A stretch of 26,345 bases of DNA from JAUIGE01 sp045106685 (GTDB taxonomy: Bacteria > Bacteroidota > Bacteroidia > J057), in contig JBGCFB010000361.1 in the NCBI GenBank assembly GCA_045106685.1, positions 1 through 26,345 of the forward strand, written 5' to 3'. The stretch's first letter is position 1; every line of letters starts with the position of its first letter. The position numbers were made by a program, and so were the translations under genes. Below are positions 1 through 6,967 of the stretch, piece after piece. The notes beneath the pieces are model-generated. The model was not told the DNA's origin and did not search any database. It saw only the letters and a list, made by a program, of their open reading frames with translations.

Positions 1-1
1 C

Positions 2-535
2 ACGCGCCAGGAATGGCGCGATTGGCTTATCGAAAATCATGAATCAGATGGTGCGATATGGCTGAGGACGCCTCACAAGGCTTCCGGGCTGGAAAGAGTT
101 CCGTATGATGATGTCGTCGAGGAAGCGCTTTGCTTTGGCTGGGTGGATGGCTTGGCGAAAAAGTATGACGACGTCAGTGCGGTGCAGCGATTCACGCCGC
201 GGCGTAAGCGCACTTTTCTGTCAGAACTCAATCGTCAACGTATGTTCAAGATGATGCGCCTCGGCCTGATGACGGATGCCGGAATTGCGCCTGTCGCTGA
301 CCAGTTGGGCTCGCCCGATGATCCACTCGTCATCCCTGAGGATATTTTGGTACAAATCCAAAGCGACGAGGAGGCATGGGATAACTGGCAGAAATCCCCC
401 CTTATCTATCGAAAAATCCGCATCGGCTATGTCATGGAATGTCGCAAAAGCCGCCCGGAAGATTCCCAAAAGCGACTCAATAATTTGATCAAAAAAACAG
501 CCGATAATAAGATGTTTGGAACGATGGTGGAGTAA
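2..535 (+). CDS. YdeI/OmpD-associated family protein (5' partial)
   Basis: The reading frame is already open at the left edge, so the true start lies outside the window; about 177 codons are visible, probably all but a short N-terminus. The in-frame ATG at 143 is internal, because conserved family sequence is encoded before it. Visible motifs are typical of the YdeI-like family: an N-terminal stretch ending in WLIENHESDGAIWL, then EEALCFGWVDG near visible residues 38-48, RFTPRRKRTFLSELNRQR, and a Gly-Leu-Met-Thr segment followed by GIAP. Members are small cytoplasmic proteins of poorly defined role; some are linked to peptide or bacteriocin resistance, but nothing here tests that. The gene is convergent with the RDD gene to its right, and the gap holds word repeats. 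The family call is firm; the function is not. Confidence 0.85.
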   Translation, partial: TRQEWRDWLIENHESDGAIWLRTPHKASGLERVPYDDVVEEALCFGWVDGLAKKYDDVSAVQRFTPRRKRTFLSELNRQRMFKMMRLGLMTDAGIAPVADQLGSPDDPLVIPEDILVQIQSDEEAWDNWQKSPLIYRKIRIGYVMECRKSRPEDSQKRLNNLIKKTADNKMFGTMVE

Positions 536-539
536 TTTT

Positions 540-575
540 GATTAGCTGATTTGATGATTAGTTGATTTGATGATG
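540..575 (+). repeat. Intergenic 16-bp word repeat, two tandem copies
   Basis: Positions 540-555 read GATTAGCTGATTTGAT and 556-571 repeat this with one change (C to T at position 7), followed by a partial third unit. The identical 16-mer recurs at 1114-1129, and near copies occur at 5400-5431, 6403-6418 and, in shorter-period form, 15988-16032. It begins 5 bp after the YdeI stop codon and fills much of the gap to the convergent RDD gene. The rest of the gap (about 576-624) is a similar AT-rich mix that partly pairs with it. Function unknown. Confidence 0.75.
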
Positions 576-624
576 AGGCATTTATCATTGGTCATTAATC
601 GGTTTGATGTATAATGACTAATTG

Positions 625-1104
625 CTAATCACGAATCACGCGTGTATTCGTCCAAGTGTCATGCCAGCAGAGATTTTCGTTGGAAAAGAAGATCGATAGC
701 TGCTCAAATGGAACAAGACGGGAAGCGCTCCTTCCCAGTGCTTGCCCCCAACTTATGGGGCCTCCATCTTTATTGACAACTCGCGTCCGAGAGACCATTT
801 TCCCAATTGTTTTTCCAGTATTCATTTCCATCGCCGCGTAATAAAAGATATTTACCAGGATGACGATAAAGAAGGAATAAACTGCCAAAAGGACGGAAGA
901 ATCGAAAGGCACTTCCATAATAATCTGGTTAAGCACAAACTCCAAACCATTGCTGGCTACTGCTAGCACTATATAATCGATAAGGTAGTTTACAAATCGT
1001 TGCCCTTTATCAGCAAGGGTATAGGAATCAAGAAAGTCTTCCAGCCGCAATTTGGATTCCTGCTCATCTGGAGATTCAAAAGGGTCTTGGGAGTAATCAG
1101 ACAT
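625..1104 (-). CDS. RDD family membrane protein (copy 1)
   Basis: 159-aa integral membrane protein. After an acidic cytoplasmic N-terminus (MSDYSQDPFESPDEQE) comes the first RDD element (GQRFVNYLIDYIVLAVA, about residues 34-50), a second hydrophobic segment at about residues 70-93, then the typical GKTIGKMVSRTRVVN block (about 97-111) and a C-terminal arginine/HD-containing segment (LGRSASRLVPFE ... WHD). RDD proteins are small multi-span proteins, a few implicated in ion exchange; no substrate can be assigned here. It lies downstream of a paralogue of exactly the same length (1220-1699), so the pair looks like a tandem duplication that has since diverged. A GATTAGCTGATTTGAT word sits just upstream of its start. 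Confidence 0.85.
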   Translation of the reverse strand: MSDYSQDPFESPDEQESKLRLEDFLDSYTLADKGQRFVNYLIDYIVLAVASNGLEFVLNQIIMEVPFDSSVLLAVYSFFIVILVNIFYYAAMEMNTGKTIGKMVSRTRVVNKDGGPISWGQALGRSASRLVPFEQLSIFFSNENLCWHDTWTNTRVIRD

Positions 1105-1113
1105 GGTGGTTTT

Positions 1114-1200
1114 GATTAGCTGATTTGATAATGAATAATTTGATGATGAACGATAGGCAATGAAAACTGGCGTTCATTGTCTCATTGCTTATTGTTCATC
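1114..1200 (+). repeat. Word repeat plus imperfect hairpin between the two RDD genes
   Basis: 1114-1129 is an exact copy of the 16-mer seen at 540-555. Next to it, arms 1145-1165 and 1180-1200 form an inverted repeat identical at 18 of 21 positions around a 14-nt loop, built from GATGAAC/GCAATGA words. The element lies between two genes read on the minus strand, so if they are co-transcribed it would fold within the message. It could be an attenuator, a processing site or just expanded spacer sequence. Confidence 0.6.
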
Positions 1201-1219
1201 AATAATACCCTCCGGATGC

Positions 1220-1699
1220 TTATGATTTCTTCACAACAAGCGTATTAGGAAACTGGTCGTGCCACATTACTTGCCGGTCTGAAAATAAAATAGAGAAGGG
1301 CTCAAAAGGAATGAACCGTGAAGCCGTACGGCCCAGTGCTTGTCCCCAACTAATAGGTCCTCCGTTTTTGCGAACCACACGCGTACCTGTGATCATCTTC
1401 CCTATCGTCTGACCATAGACTTTCTCCATTATTGAATAATAGCCTATTATCACAGCGAAAATCGCAGCATAGAACAAAAGAATCCCTGCAATTGGATTTC
1501 CATTTGTAGCATCCATATATATGAATGCTCCAAAGCCAAGAATCACCATCAATATTGCTGTTACGATTCTATCAATAATAAAATTGGCAAATCGCTCTCC
1601 TGTAGAGGCTGTTTCCAGGTGGTCCTGAAAGTCTTCAATTCTGAGCTTGGGCTCTTGCTCGTGGGAGGATTCAAATGGGTCGTTAATAAAATCTGACAT
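1220..1699 (-). CDS. RDD family membrane protein (copy 2)
   Basis: 159-aa RDD protein, paralogue of the gene at 625-1104. I place the start at the ATG at 1699 and not at the ATG at 1765: MSDFINDPFESSHEQEP then matches MSDYSQDPFESPDEQE of copy 1, and both proteins become exactly 159 aa. The 22 residues of the longer reading come from the intergenic word-repeat sequence. Features in order: RDD block GERFANFIIDRIV (about residues 34-46), hydrophobic spans at about 45-62 and 70-90, GQTIGKMITGTRVVRKNGG (about 97-115), and LGRTASRFIPFE with WHD near the C-terminus. Substrate and role are unknown. Confidence 0.85.
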   Translation of the reverse strand: MSDFINDPFESSHEQEPKLRIEDFQDHLETASTGERFANFIIDRIVTAILMVILGFGAFIYMDATNGNPIAGILLFYAAIFAVIIGYYSIMEKVYGQTIGKMITGTRVVRKNGGPISWGQALGRTASRFIPFEPFSILFSDRQVMWHDQFPNTLVVKKS

Positions 1700-1704
1700 T
1701 GGGG

Positions 1705-1779
1705 TTTGATTTGATGATTTGATAATGAGTTGATTTGATGATTGATGCAAATTTTCAATTCTCAATTATCCATTTTCAA
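1705..1779 (+). repeat. AT-rich word-repeat spacer upstream of RDD copy 2
   Basis: The gap carries several TTTGATGATTTGAT and GTTGATTTGATGATTG variants of the same lexicon as 540-575, then a different word set (TTTTCAATTCTCAATTATC and a near copy) that runs up to the stop codon of the 203-aa gene. It directly abuts the ATG of RDD copy 2. No open frame or known element explains it. Confidence 0.55.
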
Positions 1780-2391
1780 TTATTTATTAAGGGCATTTTT
1801 GATATCAGTAAGAAAGGTCATGGCCTCTGCGATCGGCTTCCAGGCTTGAGTGTTGGTTATGGTGTTGGGTAAAATGGCGAAAAGCGCGTCTCCTTGGATG
1901 GCGATAAGCGCCTTTGGCGCATGATCGAATAACGCCTTTGCTCTTGCCATCACATCGTCTTCCAGCACAAAACTTGCGAACCACATATCGGATGCGGTTA
2001 TCGCGATGGCGTCGCCCAGATCGTGCTGAAATGTAATGGTATCGGGTTGAACAAAAAGCTCAAACCAATCCTCCGTGTCCAGTCCCTGGGCAAGGCATAG
2101 AAATTTCTGATTTGGATTTGAAAGCGGCACATCAACACGTAGCCAGTTTTCCTTAGCCTGCTTTTTGACATCGGGTGCTTGTGGAGCCGTCCAATCTGAA
2201 ACCGTAACGGGGTAGCCCTTGTATTCGCCTTTTAGGGTAAAATCAGCAGGACGATTATACTTGGTTAAGGTTAGGGAAGTGCTTTTTGCAAAAGCCTCAA
2301 AGCTTCGCTTTTGGCGCAATTTTGAAAGGAAGTATAGCGCGACAAGGATTCCAAGACCTATAACAATGGTTACAATAAGCCAAATGGGCAT
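1780..2391 (-). CDS. Membrane-anchored protein of unknown function, 203 aa
   Basis: One N-terminal transmembrane helix (about residues 3-22, MPIWLIVTIVIGLGILVALY) is followed by a basic stop-transfer patch (KLRQKR) and about 170 soluble residues, predicted to be cytoplasmic. The soluble part has several aromatic and beta-like stretches (GEYKGYPVTVSDWTAP, about 54-69; DWFELFVQPDTITFQHDLGD, about 106-125) and no motif I can name. The fold may resemble other membrane-anchored proteins in which an SFE.. helix precedes a beta domain, but I cannot tie it to a family. It lies upstream of the RDD pair on the same strand with an 80-bp gap, so co-transcription is possible. Real gene: high confidence. 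Function: none assigned. Confidence 0.65.
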   Translation of the reverse strand: MPIWLIVTIVIGLGILVALYFLSKLRQKRSFEAFAKSTSLTLTKYNRPADFTLKGEYKGYPVTVSDWTAPQAPDVKKQAKENWLRVDVPLSNPNQKFLCLAQGLDTEDWFELFVQPDTITFQHDLGDAIAITASDMWFASFVLEDDVMARAKALFDHAPKALIAIQGDALFAILPNTITNTQAWKPIAEAMTFLTDIKNALNK

Positions 2392-2527
2392 AGTGGGTGT
2401 GGTTTAGTTTTGACATTAAAACTAAGCAGATGCCTAACGAAACCCAAAAAGGCTATAATAACTATCAATCCTCATGACACCCATCTAGTTTTTGATTGTT
2501 AACCCACTTCCTGATCATATGGCCTTG

Positions 2528-2612
2528 ATACTTTTTCACGGCGAAAAAGTATATCCAAAAGCCGAAAACGGGCAATCCAGGCCAACCCCACATCCCCCTC
2601 GCTGCCCGTTTT
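2528..2612. repeat. Pair of perfect inverted repeats in a non-coding gap (REP-like candidate)
   Basis: Between the 203-aa and 120-aa genes (2392-2666) two palindromes lie side by side. Arms 2528-2537 (ATACTTTTTC) and 2543-2552 pair perfectly around a 5-nt loop. Arms 2565-2574 (AAAACGGGCA) and 2603-2612 pair perfectly around a 28-nt C-rich loop. The segment is more GC-rich than the other spacers and shares none of the word repeats. It could be a dispersed palindromic repeat or a structured RNA; no gene is visible in it. Confidence 0.55.
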
Positions 2613-2666
2613 ATCGCTAACGCGCCTCTTCGAGGTGAATTTTATCCTTACAGAAAAGGGAAGATA

Positions 2667-3029
2667 TTAAGGTATAATCTGAAAAAAGTCGTCGTCTTCG
2701 AAGCAATCAGCTCCATAATCTTCAGCGAAGCTTTCGGAAGAAGTATGATTCAAGGTAAAGTAAATGTCCCCATCGGCATTAATTGCACCTTGCCCATGAA
2801 TAAGCACGCTATCATCTGAAAGGATAACATACACCCAGAAATCATCGGACCAGATGGTTTTCACCGAAAGGCCTTTTACGTCAAAACTTTCAATCTGATT
2901 GAGAGAACACGATGTTGCTTTTTTGATGCCGCCAAGACGCAATTCATACATCCCTTGGCTTGTCTGGATACAGAACCAATCGTGCGTATCATCGGTGTCA
3001 TATACACCGACTATCGTTTCGCCTATCAT
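2667..3029 (-). CDS. Small acidic protein of unknown function, 120 aa, downstream of nuoL
   Basis: No signal peptide or membrane segment; predicted to be a cytoplasmic, beta-rich, acidic protein (MIGETIVGVYDTDDTHDWFC at the start, FEDDDFFQIIP at the end). The start at 3029 lies only 11 bp after the nuoL stop codon at 3041-3043, so it is probably co-transcribed with nuoL. Nothing in the sequence links it to complex I itself. It has an immunity-protein-like look (small, acidic, aromatic-rich, single domain), but that is a weak impression and no toxin gene is adjacent. Coding likelihood is good; function unknown. Confidence 0.6.
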   Translation of the reverse strand: MIGETIVGVYDTDDTHDWFCIQTSQGMYELRLGGIKKATSCSLNQIESFDVKGLSVKTIWSDDFWVYVILSDDSVLIHGQGAINADGDIYFTLNHTSSESFAEDYGADCFEDDDFFQIIP

Positions 3030-3040
3030 GGAAGCATTTT

Positions 3041-4999
3041 TTAACCAAATATCAACCAGCTTACCACGGCAAGTACACCAGCAGAAAGTATGGTTGCATA
3101 GTTTTGTACCAATCCGCTTTGAAGGCGTCGGAGGACTTCACCTGCAGAAGTAACCGCAGTGCCTGTGCCGTTGACGAGGCCATCGACGACCTGCTCGTCA
3201 GCCTTGCGGAACACCTGACGACTGAACCATTCGTAAGGACGGATCAGAATGATTTGGTACAGCTCATCAAAGTAGAATTTGCTTTCCCATGCATCATATA
3301 ATCCACCGAAACGGCGCTCAAGAATATCGTCACCTGCGATGCTATTTTTCTTATAAAAACGCCATGCTGAAAACACGCCGATAACAGCGATTGCAATCGA
3401 GAAGGCGATAAGTCCCCATTCAAGTGCCGCTTTTCCTTTTGCAAATTCTTCAAATACGACTGTTTCAGCTACGGTAAATGCTGTGCCCAGGTGAGCACCA
3501 CTTTGCGTAAGCCAATCATTCAAAATGTGGCCATGACCATGTGTGATCACATATGGAAGCCCTACAAAACCACCTACAACGGCAAGACCAGCAAGCACCC
3601 ACAATGGAAGTGTCATAACGGTCGGGCTTTCGTGTGGCTTTTTGGTATCAGGGAAACGGCTTTCGCCCTCAAATGTGAGGAAATACACACGTGTCATATA
3701 GAAGGCTGTAAGGAAAGCAGTAAGCGCTCCTACGCCCCACACGAGGTAATAAATCATGTGCTGATTACCTGCAAAGAAGGTACTGGCAAGGATTTCATCT
3801 TTTGAGAAAAAACCTGAAAGCAACGGAATACCAGAGATCGCCAAGGTTGATATCAGGAAGGTCATGCGCGTTGCCGGCATGTACTTTCTCAAACCGCCCA
3901 TGGTGCGAATATCCTGCGGGTCATCGACGGTATGCATATGTTCCATCCCGTGAATCACAGAACCACTCCCAAGGAAGAGACAAGCCTTGAAGAAAGCGTG
4001 TGTCATTACGTGGAAAATAGCAGCTGTAAATGCTCCAGCTCCAAGGGCCATAAACATAAACCCAAGTTGGGAAACGGTAGAGTATGCGAGTACTTTTTTA
4101 ATATCGTTTTGTGCCAAAGCGGTGAGTGCTGCGACCAGCGCAGTCGCGGCTGCCACTACAGCAATAATCATCATGACTTCTGGTGAAGCGATGAAAATAG
4201 GATGCAGACGAGCGATCAGATAAATACCGGAGGTAACCATCGTCGCAGCGTGGATAAGCGCAGAAACCGGAGTCGGTCCTGCCATCGCATCGGGTAGCCA
4301 TACAAATAGTGGAATCTGGGCGCTTTTACCTGTAGCAGCAATAAATACCAATAAGGCTATCCAGAATGCGGCATCGCCTTCGATACCTGCACCTACGATG
4401 TCACTAAAGTTGAGGCTTCCAGCCAAGGGCCAGATCATAAACATCGCAATCAGTAAGGCGAAGTCTCCAATACGGTTAGCGACAAATGCTTTCTGAGCAG
4501 CTTTAGCTTTGATCATATCGGTGTACCAAAAGCCAATCAGCAGGTATGAACACATTCCAACACCTTCCCATCCGAGGAACATGACCACGAGGTTATCACC
4601 CAGGATCAGGTTGAGCATGGCAAAGATGAAGAGATTGAGGTATGCAAAAAACTTATAGAAGCCAGGATCGCCCTTCATGTACCCAATCGAATACATGTGA
4701 ATCAATGCTCCAACACCGGTTACGACCATTCCCATCAGCATGCCGAGGGCATCGAGGTTGTAGCCAAAATTCACGCTAAAATCTCCTGCCGACATCCATG
4801 TAAACAGGCTGAAGGTAGTAGGCGCATCAGCATTAAAGCTTAAGCGTGCGAGTACAATCAGTGCAAATGGCAGGGCCACAGCCAATGTACCAAGGGTACC
4901 GATCAGGCTTTCCTGCTTACGAAATCCAGGGCTCATCAAGCCTCCCAGTCCGATAACTGCGGCTCCGATAAGTGGCAGAAGTATGATTAAGTTTTGCAT
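3041..4999 (-). CDS. nuoL: NADH-quinone oxidoreductase subunit L
   Basis: 652-aa antiporter-like subunit of the membrane arm of respiratory complex I, which couples NADH or ferredoxin oxidation and quinone reduction to proton export. The length is normal for NuoL. The ionisable residues of the proton channel are present: Glu145 in FLGWEGVGMCSYLLIGFW, Lys225 in TGKSAQIPLFVWLPDAM, Lys338 in THAFFKACLFLGSGS, and Lys400 in SGFFSKDEIL. The C-terminal part (about residues 520-652) carries the long lateral helix and final anchor expected of NuoL, which separates it from NuoM and NuoN. It follows nuoK on the same strand after a 78-bp gap that holds a large hairpin. The next gene downstream is the 120-aa unknown, not nuoM. 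Confidence 0.97.
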   Translation of the reverse strand: MQNLIILLPLIGAAVIGLGGLMSPGFRKQESLIGTLGTLAVALPFALIVLARLSFNADAPTTFSLFTWMSAGDFSVNFGYNLDALGMLMGMVVTGVGALIHMYSIGYMKGDPGFYKFFAYLNLFIFAMLNLILGDNLVVMFLGWEGVGMCSYLLIGFWYTDMIKAKAAQKAFVANRIGDFALLIAMFMIWPLAGSLNFSDIVGAGIEGDAAFWIALLVFIAATGKSAQIPLFVWLPDAMAGPTPVSALIHAATMVTSGIYLIARLHPIFIASPEVMMIIAVVAAATALVAALTALAQNDIKKVLAYSTVSQLGFMFMALGAGAFTAAIFHVMTHAFFKACLFLGSGSVIHGMEHMHTVDDPQDIRTMGGLRKYMPATRMTFLISTLAISGIPLLSGFFSKDEILASTFFAGNQHMIYYLVWGVGALTAFLTAFYMTRVYFLTFEGESRFPDTKKPHESPTVMTLPLWVLAGLAVVGGFVGLPYVITHGHGHILNDWLTQSGAHLGTAFTVAETVVFEEFAKGKAALEWGLIAFSIAIAVIGVFSAWRFYKKNSIAGDDILERRFGGLYDAWESKFYFDELYQIILIRPYEWFSRQVFRKADEQVVDGLVNGTGTAVTSAGEVLRRLQSGLVQNYATILSAGVLAVVSWLIFG

Positions 5000-5005
5000 G
5001 TGTTA

Positions 5006-5072
5006 GCTTTTGGCTGTTAGCTGTTGGCTTTTAGCGCTTGGCAAGAAGCCAGAAGCTAGTAGCCAGAGGCTG
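5006..5072. repeat. Imperfect palindrome of TTAGC/TTGGC words between nuoK and nuoL
   Basis: Arms 5006-5031 and 5047-5072 are inverted repeats identical at 20 of 26 positions around a 15-nt loop. Five of the six differences would still pair as G-T in a + strand RNA, but would be A-C mismatches in the minus-strand nuo message. The arms are made of AGCTTTTGGCTG / TTAGCTGTTGGC words; TTAGCTGTTGGC recurs exactly at 14036-14047. The position inside a complex I transcription unit makes a full terminator unlikely unless nuoL has its own promoter. Confidence 0.6.
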
Positions 5073-5077
5073 TTTTA

Positions 5078-5392
5078 TTACCACTTAAAGATATTGACCT
5101 GATTGATGTCGACGTCAAGTTTATTTCGAAATAAAGCCAGGATAATCGCTAGCCCTACTACTGCTTCAGCAGCAGCGACACACATCACAAAAAACACCAT
5201 CATCGAGCCATCCACTCCTCCATGCATGTGTGAGAAGGTAACCAGCGATAGGTTAACAGAATTGAGCATCAGCTCAATGGACATAAATACCACGATTCCA
5301 TTTCGGCGAGTCATCACACCTACCATCCCTATCACAAACATGATGATAGCTACAATTAGGTATGTGAAATATGTTGGTTGAAGGAATTCCAT
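5078..5392 (-). CDS. nuoK: NADH-quinone oxidoreductase subunit K
   Basis: 104-aa, three-helix subunit of the complex I membrane arm, full length for the family. The two buried glutamates that form part of the proton path are visible: Glu40 in FMSIELMLNSVNLSLVTFSH and Glu76 in CVAAAEAVVGLAIILALFR. The C-terminus ends in the usual DVDINQVNIFKW. It sits between the Lys/Glu repeat protein gene (upstream) and nuoL (downstream) on the same strand. A word-repeat spacer directly precedes its ATG. Confidence 0.96.
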   Translation of the reverse strand: MEFLQPTYFTYLIVAIIMFVIGMVGVMTRRNGIVVFMSIELMLNSVNLSLVTFSHMHGGVDGSMMVFFVMCVAAAEAVVGLAIILALFRNKLDVDINQVNIFKW

Positions 5393-5399
5393 TTTTGCT

Positions 5400-5439
5400 G
5401 ATTAGCTTATTTGATGATTCGCTGATGTGTTGATTCGCT
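5400..5439 (+). repeat. Word repeat upstream of nuoK
   Basis: 5400-5415 (GATTAGCTTATTTGAT) differs from the 540-555 word at one base; 5416-5431 (GATTCGCTGATGTGTT) is a more diverged second unit with the same 16-bp period; a partial third unit follows. It abuts the nuoK start on one side and leads to the stop of the repeat-protein gene on the other. Confidence 0.6.
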
Positions 5440-5450
5440 TGAGCTAAGCG

Positions 5451-6164
5451 CTAGTTTTTCTTGATGGGAGCTTCTACCACTTTTTTGCTCCGCTCTAATG
5501 TTGATTCAAGTTCTTTGAGCTTTTCCTCTGCTTTTTTGATTTTCACTTCGCGCTCTTCTATTTCTTCTTTCGAAACAGATCCATCTTTCTCTTCCTTAGC
5601 AAGTTTCTCTTTGGCCTCTTTAATTTTCTTTCGCCCCTTTTCCACAGTGGATTCTCCCTCTTCAATTTCACGCTTCGCTTTCTTCACCTTATCAGCATGT
5701 TTACTCTTTGCTTCTGTTGCGCGAGCTTGCCCGAAATCACGACCTTCCAGGGATTTATCCTTGCCATTGGCCTTTCCATTATTTGATTTCTCTTTTGACT
5801 TACCTTTGCCATTATCATCATCACTATGATCATTATGGTCGTGGTCATCATCGTCATCCTTTCTAGCTTTCATTTCGGCCGCTTTTTCCTTCCCCTGGGC
5901 CTTCATCTCTTCAGCTTTTTCCTTGCCCTGGGCTTTCATTTCTGCTGCTTTTTCTTTTCCCTGAGCCTTCATTTCTTCAGCTTTTCCCTTGCCCTGGGCC
6001 TTCATTTTTGCTGCTTTTTCTTTTCCCTGAGCCTTTACCTTTTCCGTTTTTTCCTTCCCTTTATTTTTTTCGGGTTTTTGAGCAGAAAGAGGCTGAACCA
6101 AAACAAGTGTAAATATTGACACTAGGGCTATCAGGGTAATTTTGAAATACTTGATTTTCAACAT
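5451..6164 (-). CDS. Secreted Lys/Glu-rich repeat protein inserted between nuoJ and nuoK
   Basis: 237-aa protein with a signal peptide (MLKIKYFKITLIALVSIFTLVLV, likely cleavage after SAQ at residue 29), so predicted periplasmic. Residues 43-97 are five tandem copies of an 11-residue unit, MKAQGKEKAAE with small changes. Then comes an Asp/His run (DDDDDHDHNDHSDDDNG, about 103-119) that could bind metal ions, a Lys/Asn-rich linker, and a predicted coiled coil of alternating Lys and Glu (about 150-235). The composition is extreme and no enzymatic domain is visible. It lies in the complex I gene cluster between a small lipoprotein and nuoK; nothing known of complex I calls for such a protein. The signal peptide and regular repeats argue it is a real gene. 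Function unknown. Confidence 0.7.
   Translation of the reverse strand: MLKIKYFKITLIALVSIFTLVLVQPLSAQKPEKNKGKEKTEKVKAQGKEKAAKMKAQGKGKAEEMKAQGKEKAAEMKAQGKEKAEEMKAQGKEKAAEMKARKDDDDDHDHNDHSDDDNGKGKSKEKSNNGKANGKDKSLEGRDFGQARATEAKSKHADKVKKAKREIEEGESTVEKGRKKIKEAKEKLAKEEKDGSVSKEEIEEREVKIKKAEEKLKELESTLERSKKVVEAPIKKN
5865..6038 (-). repeat. 33-bp in-frame coding minisatellite
   Basis: Five 33-bp units plus a partial sixth, encoding the MKAQGKEKAAE repeat (residues 43-100) of the secreted protein. Units 3 and 5 encode the same 11 residues, and units 2 and 4 differ from each other by one residue, suggesting growth by a 66-bp double unit. Unit length is a multiple of three, so gain or loss of copies would keep the frame. 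Confidence 0.75.
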
Positions 6165-6188
6165 GATCGTGATGATTAGTATTAAACG

Positions 6189-6401
6189 TTAAAGATCTTC
6201 CAAGGCAGCTTCGAGTGAAGCTTCCTTCGCCTTAATTTCATTGGAAACACTATCAATGCTTGCATCAAGCGCTTCAATCTCCAAAATGGTAGCTTTGGCA
6301 GCTTCCATCTCCTTCTTTTTCGCATCACTATCACCACAGCCAAAAGCCATGAGTACGATGAGTAAACCAAGTACACAAAACAGTTTTTTCATAATTGACA
6401 T
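6189..6401 (-). CDS. Small coiled-coil lipoprotein (70 aa)
   Basis: Short lipoprotein with a basic start, hydrophobic core and lipobox ending LMAFGC (Cys22 from the ATG at 6401). After lipidation and cleavage about 49 residues remain, nearly all predicted helix with heptad-like spacing (KKKEMEAAKATILEIEALDA and following), so a lipid-anchored coiled coil resembling Lpp-type small lipoproteins in form, not in recognised sequence. An alternative ATG at 6392 would give a more compact signal peptide, MKKLFCVLGLL. It lies 25 bp upstream of the repeat-protein gene and 53 bp downstream of nuoJ, all on one strand, so the two envelope proteins and the nuo genes may share a transcript. Function unknown. 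Confidence 0.75.
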   Translation of the reverse strand: MSIMKKLFCVLGLLIVLMAFGCGDSDAKKKEMEAAKATILEIEALDASIDSVSNEIKAKEASLEAALEDL

Positions 6402-6402
6402 T

Positions 6403-6440
6403 GATTAGGTGATTCGATGATTATTGATTAGCTAATAATA
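6403..6440 (+). repeat. Word repeat between the small lipoprotein and nuoJ
   Basis: 6403-6418 (GATTAGGTGATTCGAT) differs at two bases from the 540-555 word and is followed by GATTATTGATTAGCTAAT. Same + orientation as the other copies. It directly abuts the lipoprotein start codon. Confidence 0.55.
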
Positions 6441-6454
6441 CATTATAAAATCAG

Positions 6455-6967
6455 CTATTCAGCTGTGTGCTTCCACTTGCGTGCGACAGCGATCGCACCG
6501 ATTAAGGCTACGATCAGGATCGCAGAGATTATTTCGAATGGAAACAGGTATTCCGTAAAGAGGGCTTCGCCGATTTTGTCTACTGAACCAAATTCGTATC
6601 CAGGAGCCAAAGTGGTCTGTTGCAACCCTGAAGTTGCATAAAGCAATTCTGCCAGAAAGCCTAAGCCCAGAATAAAGGCCAGCCCCCGCCGTGAATCAAA
6701 GCGTTTGAGCCCTTCTTCATCACTCAGGTTCAACAACATAATCACAAAAAGGAAAAGCACCATAATCGCACCGGCGTAGACAATAATCTGCACGACAGCG
6801 ATAAACTCAGCTTGTAAAGAGAGGTAAAGTCCGGCAATGCTGAAGAAGTTGAGGATCAGCGAAAGCGCTGCATAAACCGGATTCCGGTTTAGTATAAGTC
6901 CAAGGCCACCAGCGATACCCAAAAGGGCAAAAAACCAGAAAAAAATCGTTTGTAAACTTAGCTCCAC
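6455..6967 (-). CDS. nuoJ: NADH-quinone oxidoreductase subunit J
   Basis: 170-aa, five-helix subunit of the complex I membrane arm, normal length. The start is a GTG at 6967 (MELSLQTIFFWFFALLG); no better in-frame ATG precedes it. Diagnostic segments are ILNRNPVYAALSLILNFFSI (about residues 25-44), the conserved Glu54 in LQAEFIAVVQIIVYAGAIMV and the loop helix continuing LFLFVIMLLNLSD, and FPFEIISAILIVALIGAIAV near the C-terminus. No nuoI or other complex I gene lies upstream: the next gene on this strand is a histidine kinase whose end is 149 bp away. The complex I genes here are therefore a detached group (J, K, L). Confidence 0.95.
   Translation of the reverse strand: MELSLQTIFFWFFALLGIAGGLGLILNRNPVYAALSLILNFFSIAGLYLSLQAEFIAVVQIIVYAGAIMVLFLFVIMLLNLSDEEGLKRFDSRRGLAFILGLGFLAELLYATSGLQQTTLAPGYEFGSVDKIGEALFTEYLFPFEIISAILIVALIGAIAVARKWKHTAE

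Noticed and set aside
2667..3029. Immunity protein of a contact-dependent toxin system
   Set aside because: The size and acidity fit, but no toxin gene is adjacent and the gene is tightly placed behind nuoL.
3244..4301. Many short open frames opposite and overlapping nuoL
   Set aside because: They are shadows of a strongly conserved 652-codon gene.
5461..6119. Long Phe/Leu/Ser-rich open frames on the + strand opposite the Lys/Glu repeat protein
   Set aside because: They are the antisense of a Lys/Glu-rich coding sequence (AAA/GAA read as TTT/TTC) and lack start context; the minus-strand gene has a signal peptide and ordered repeats.
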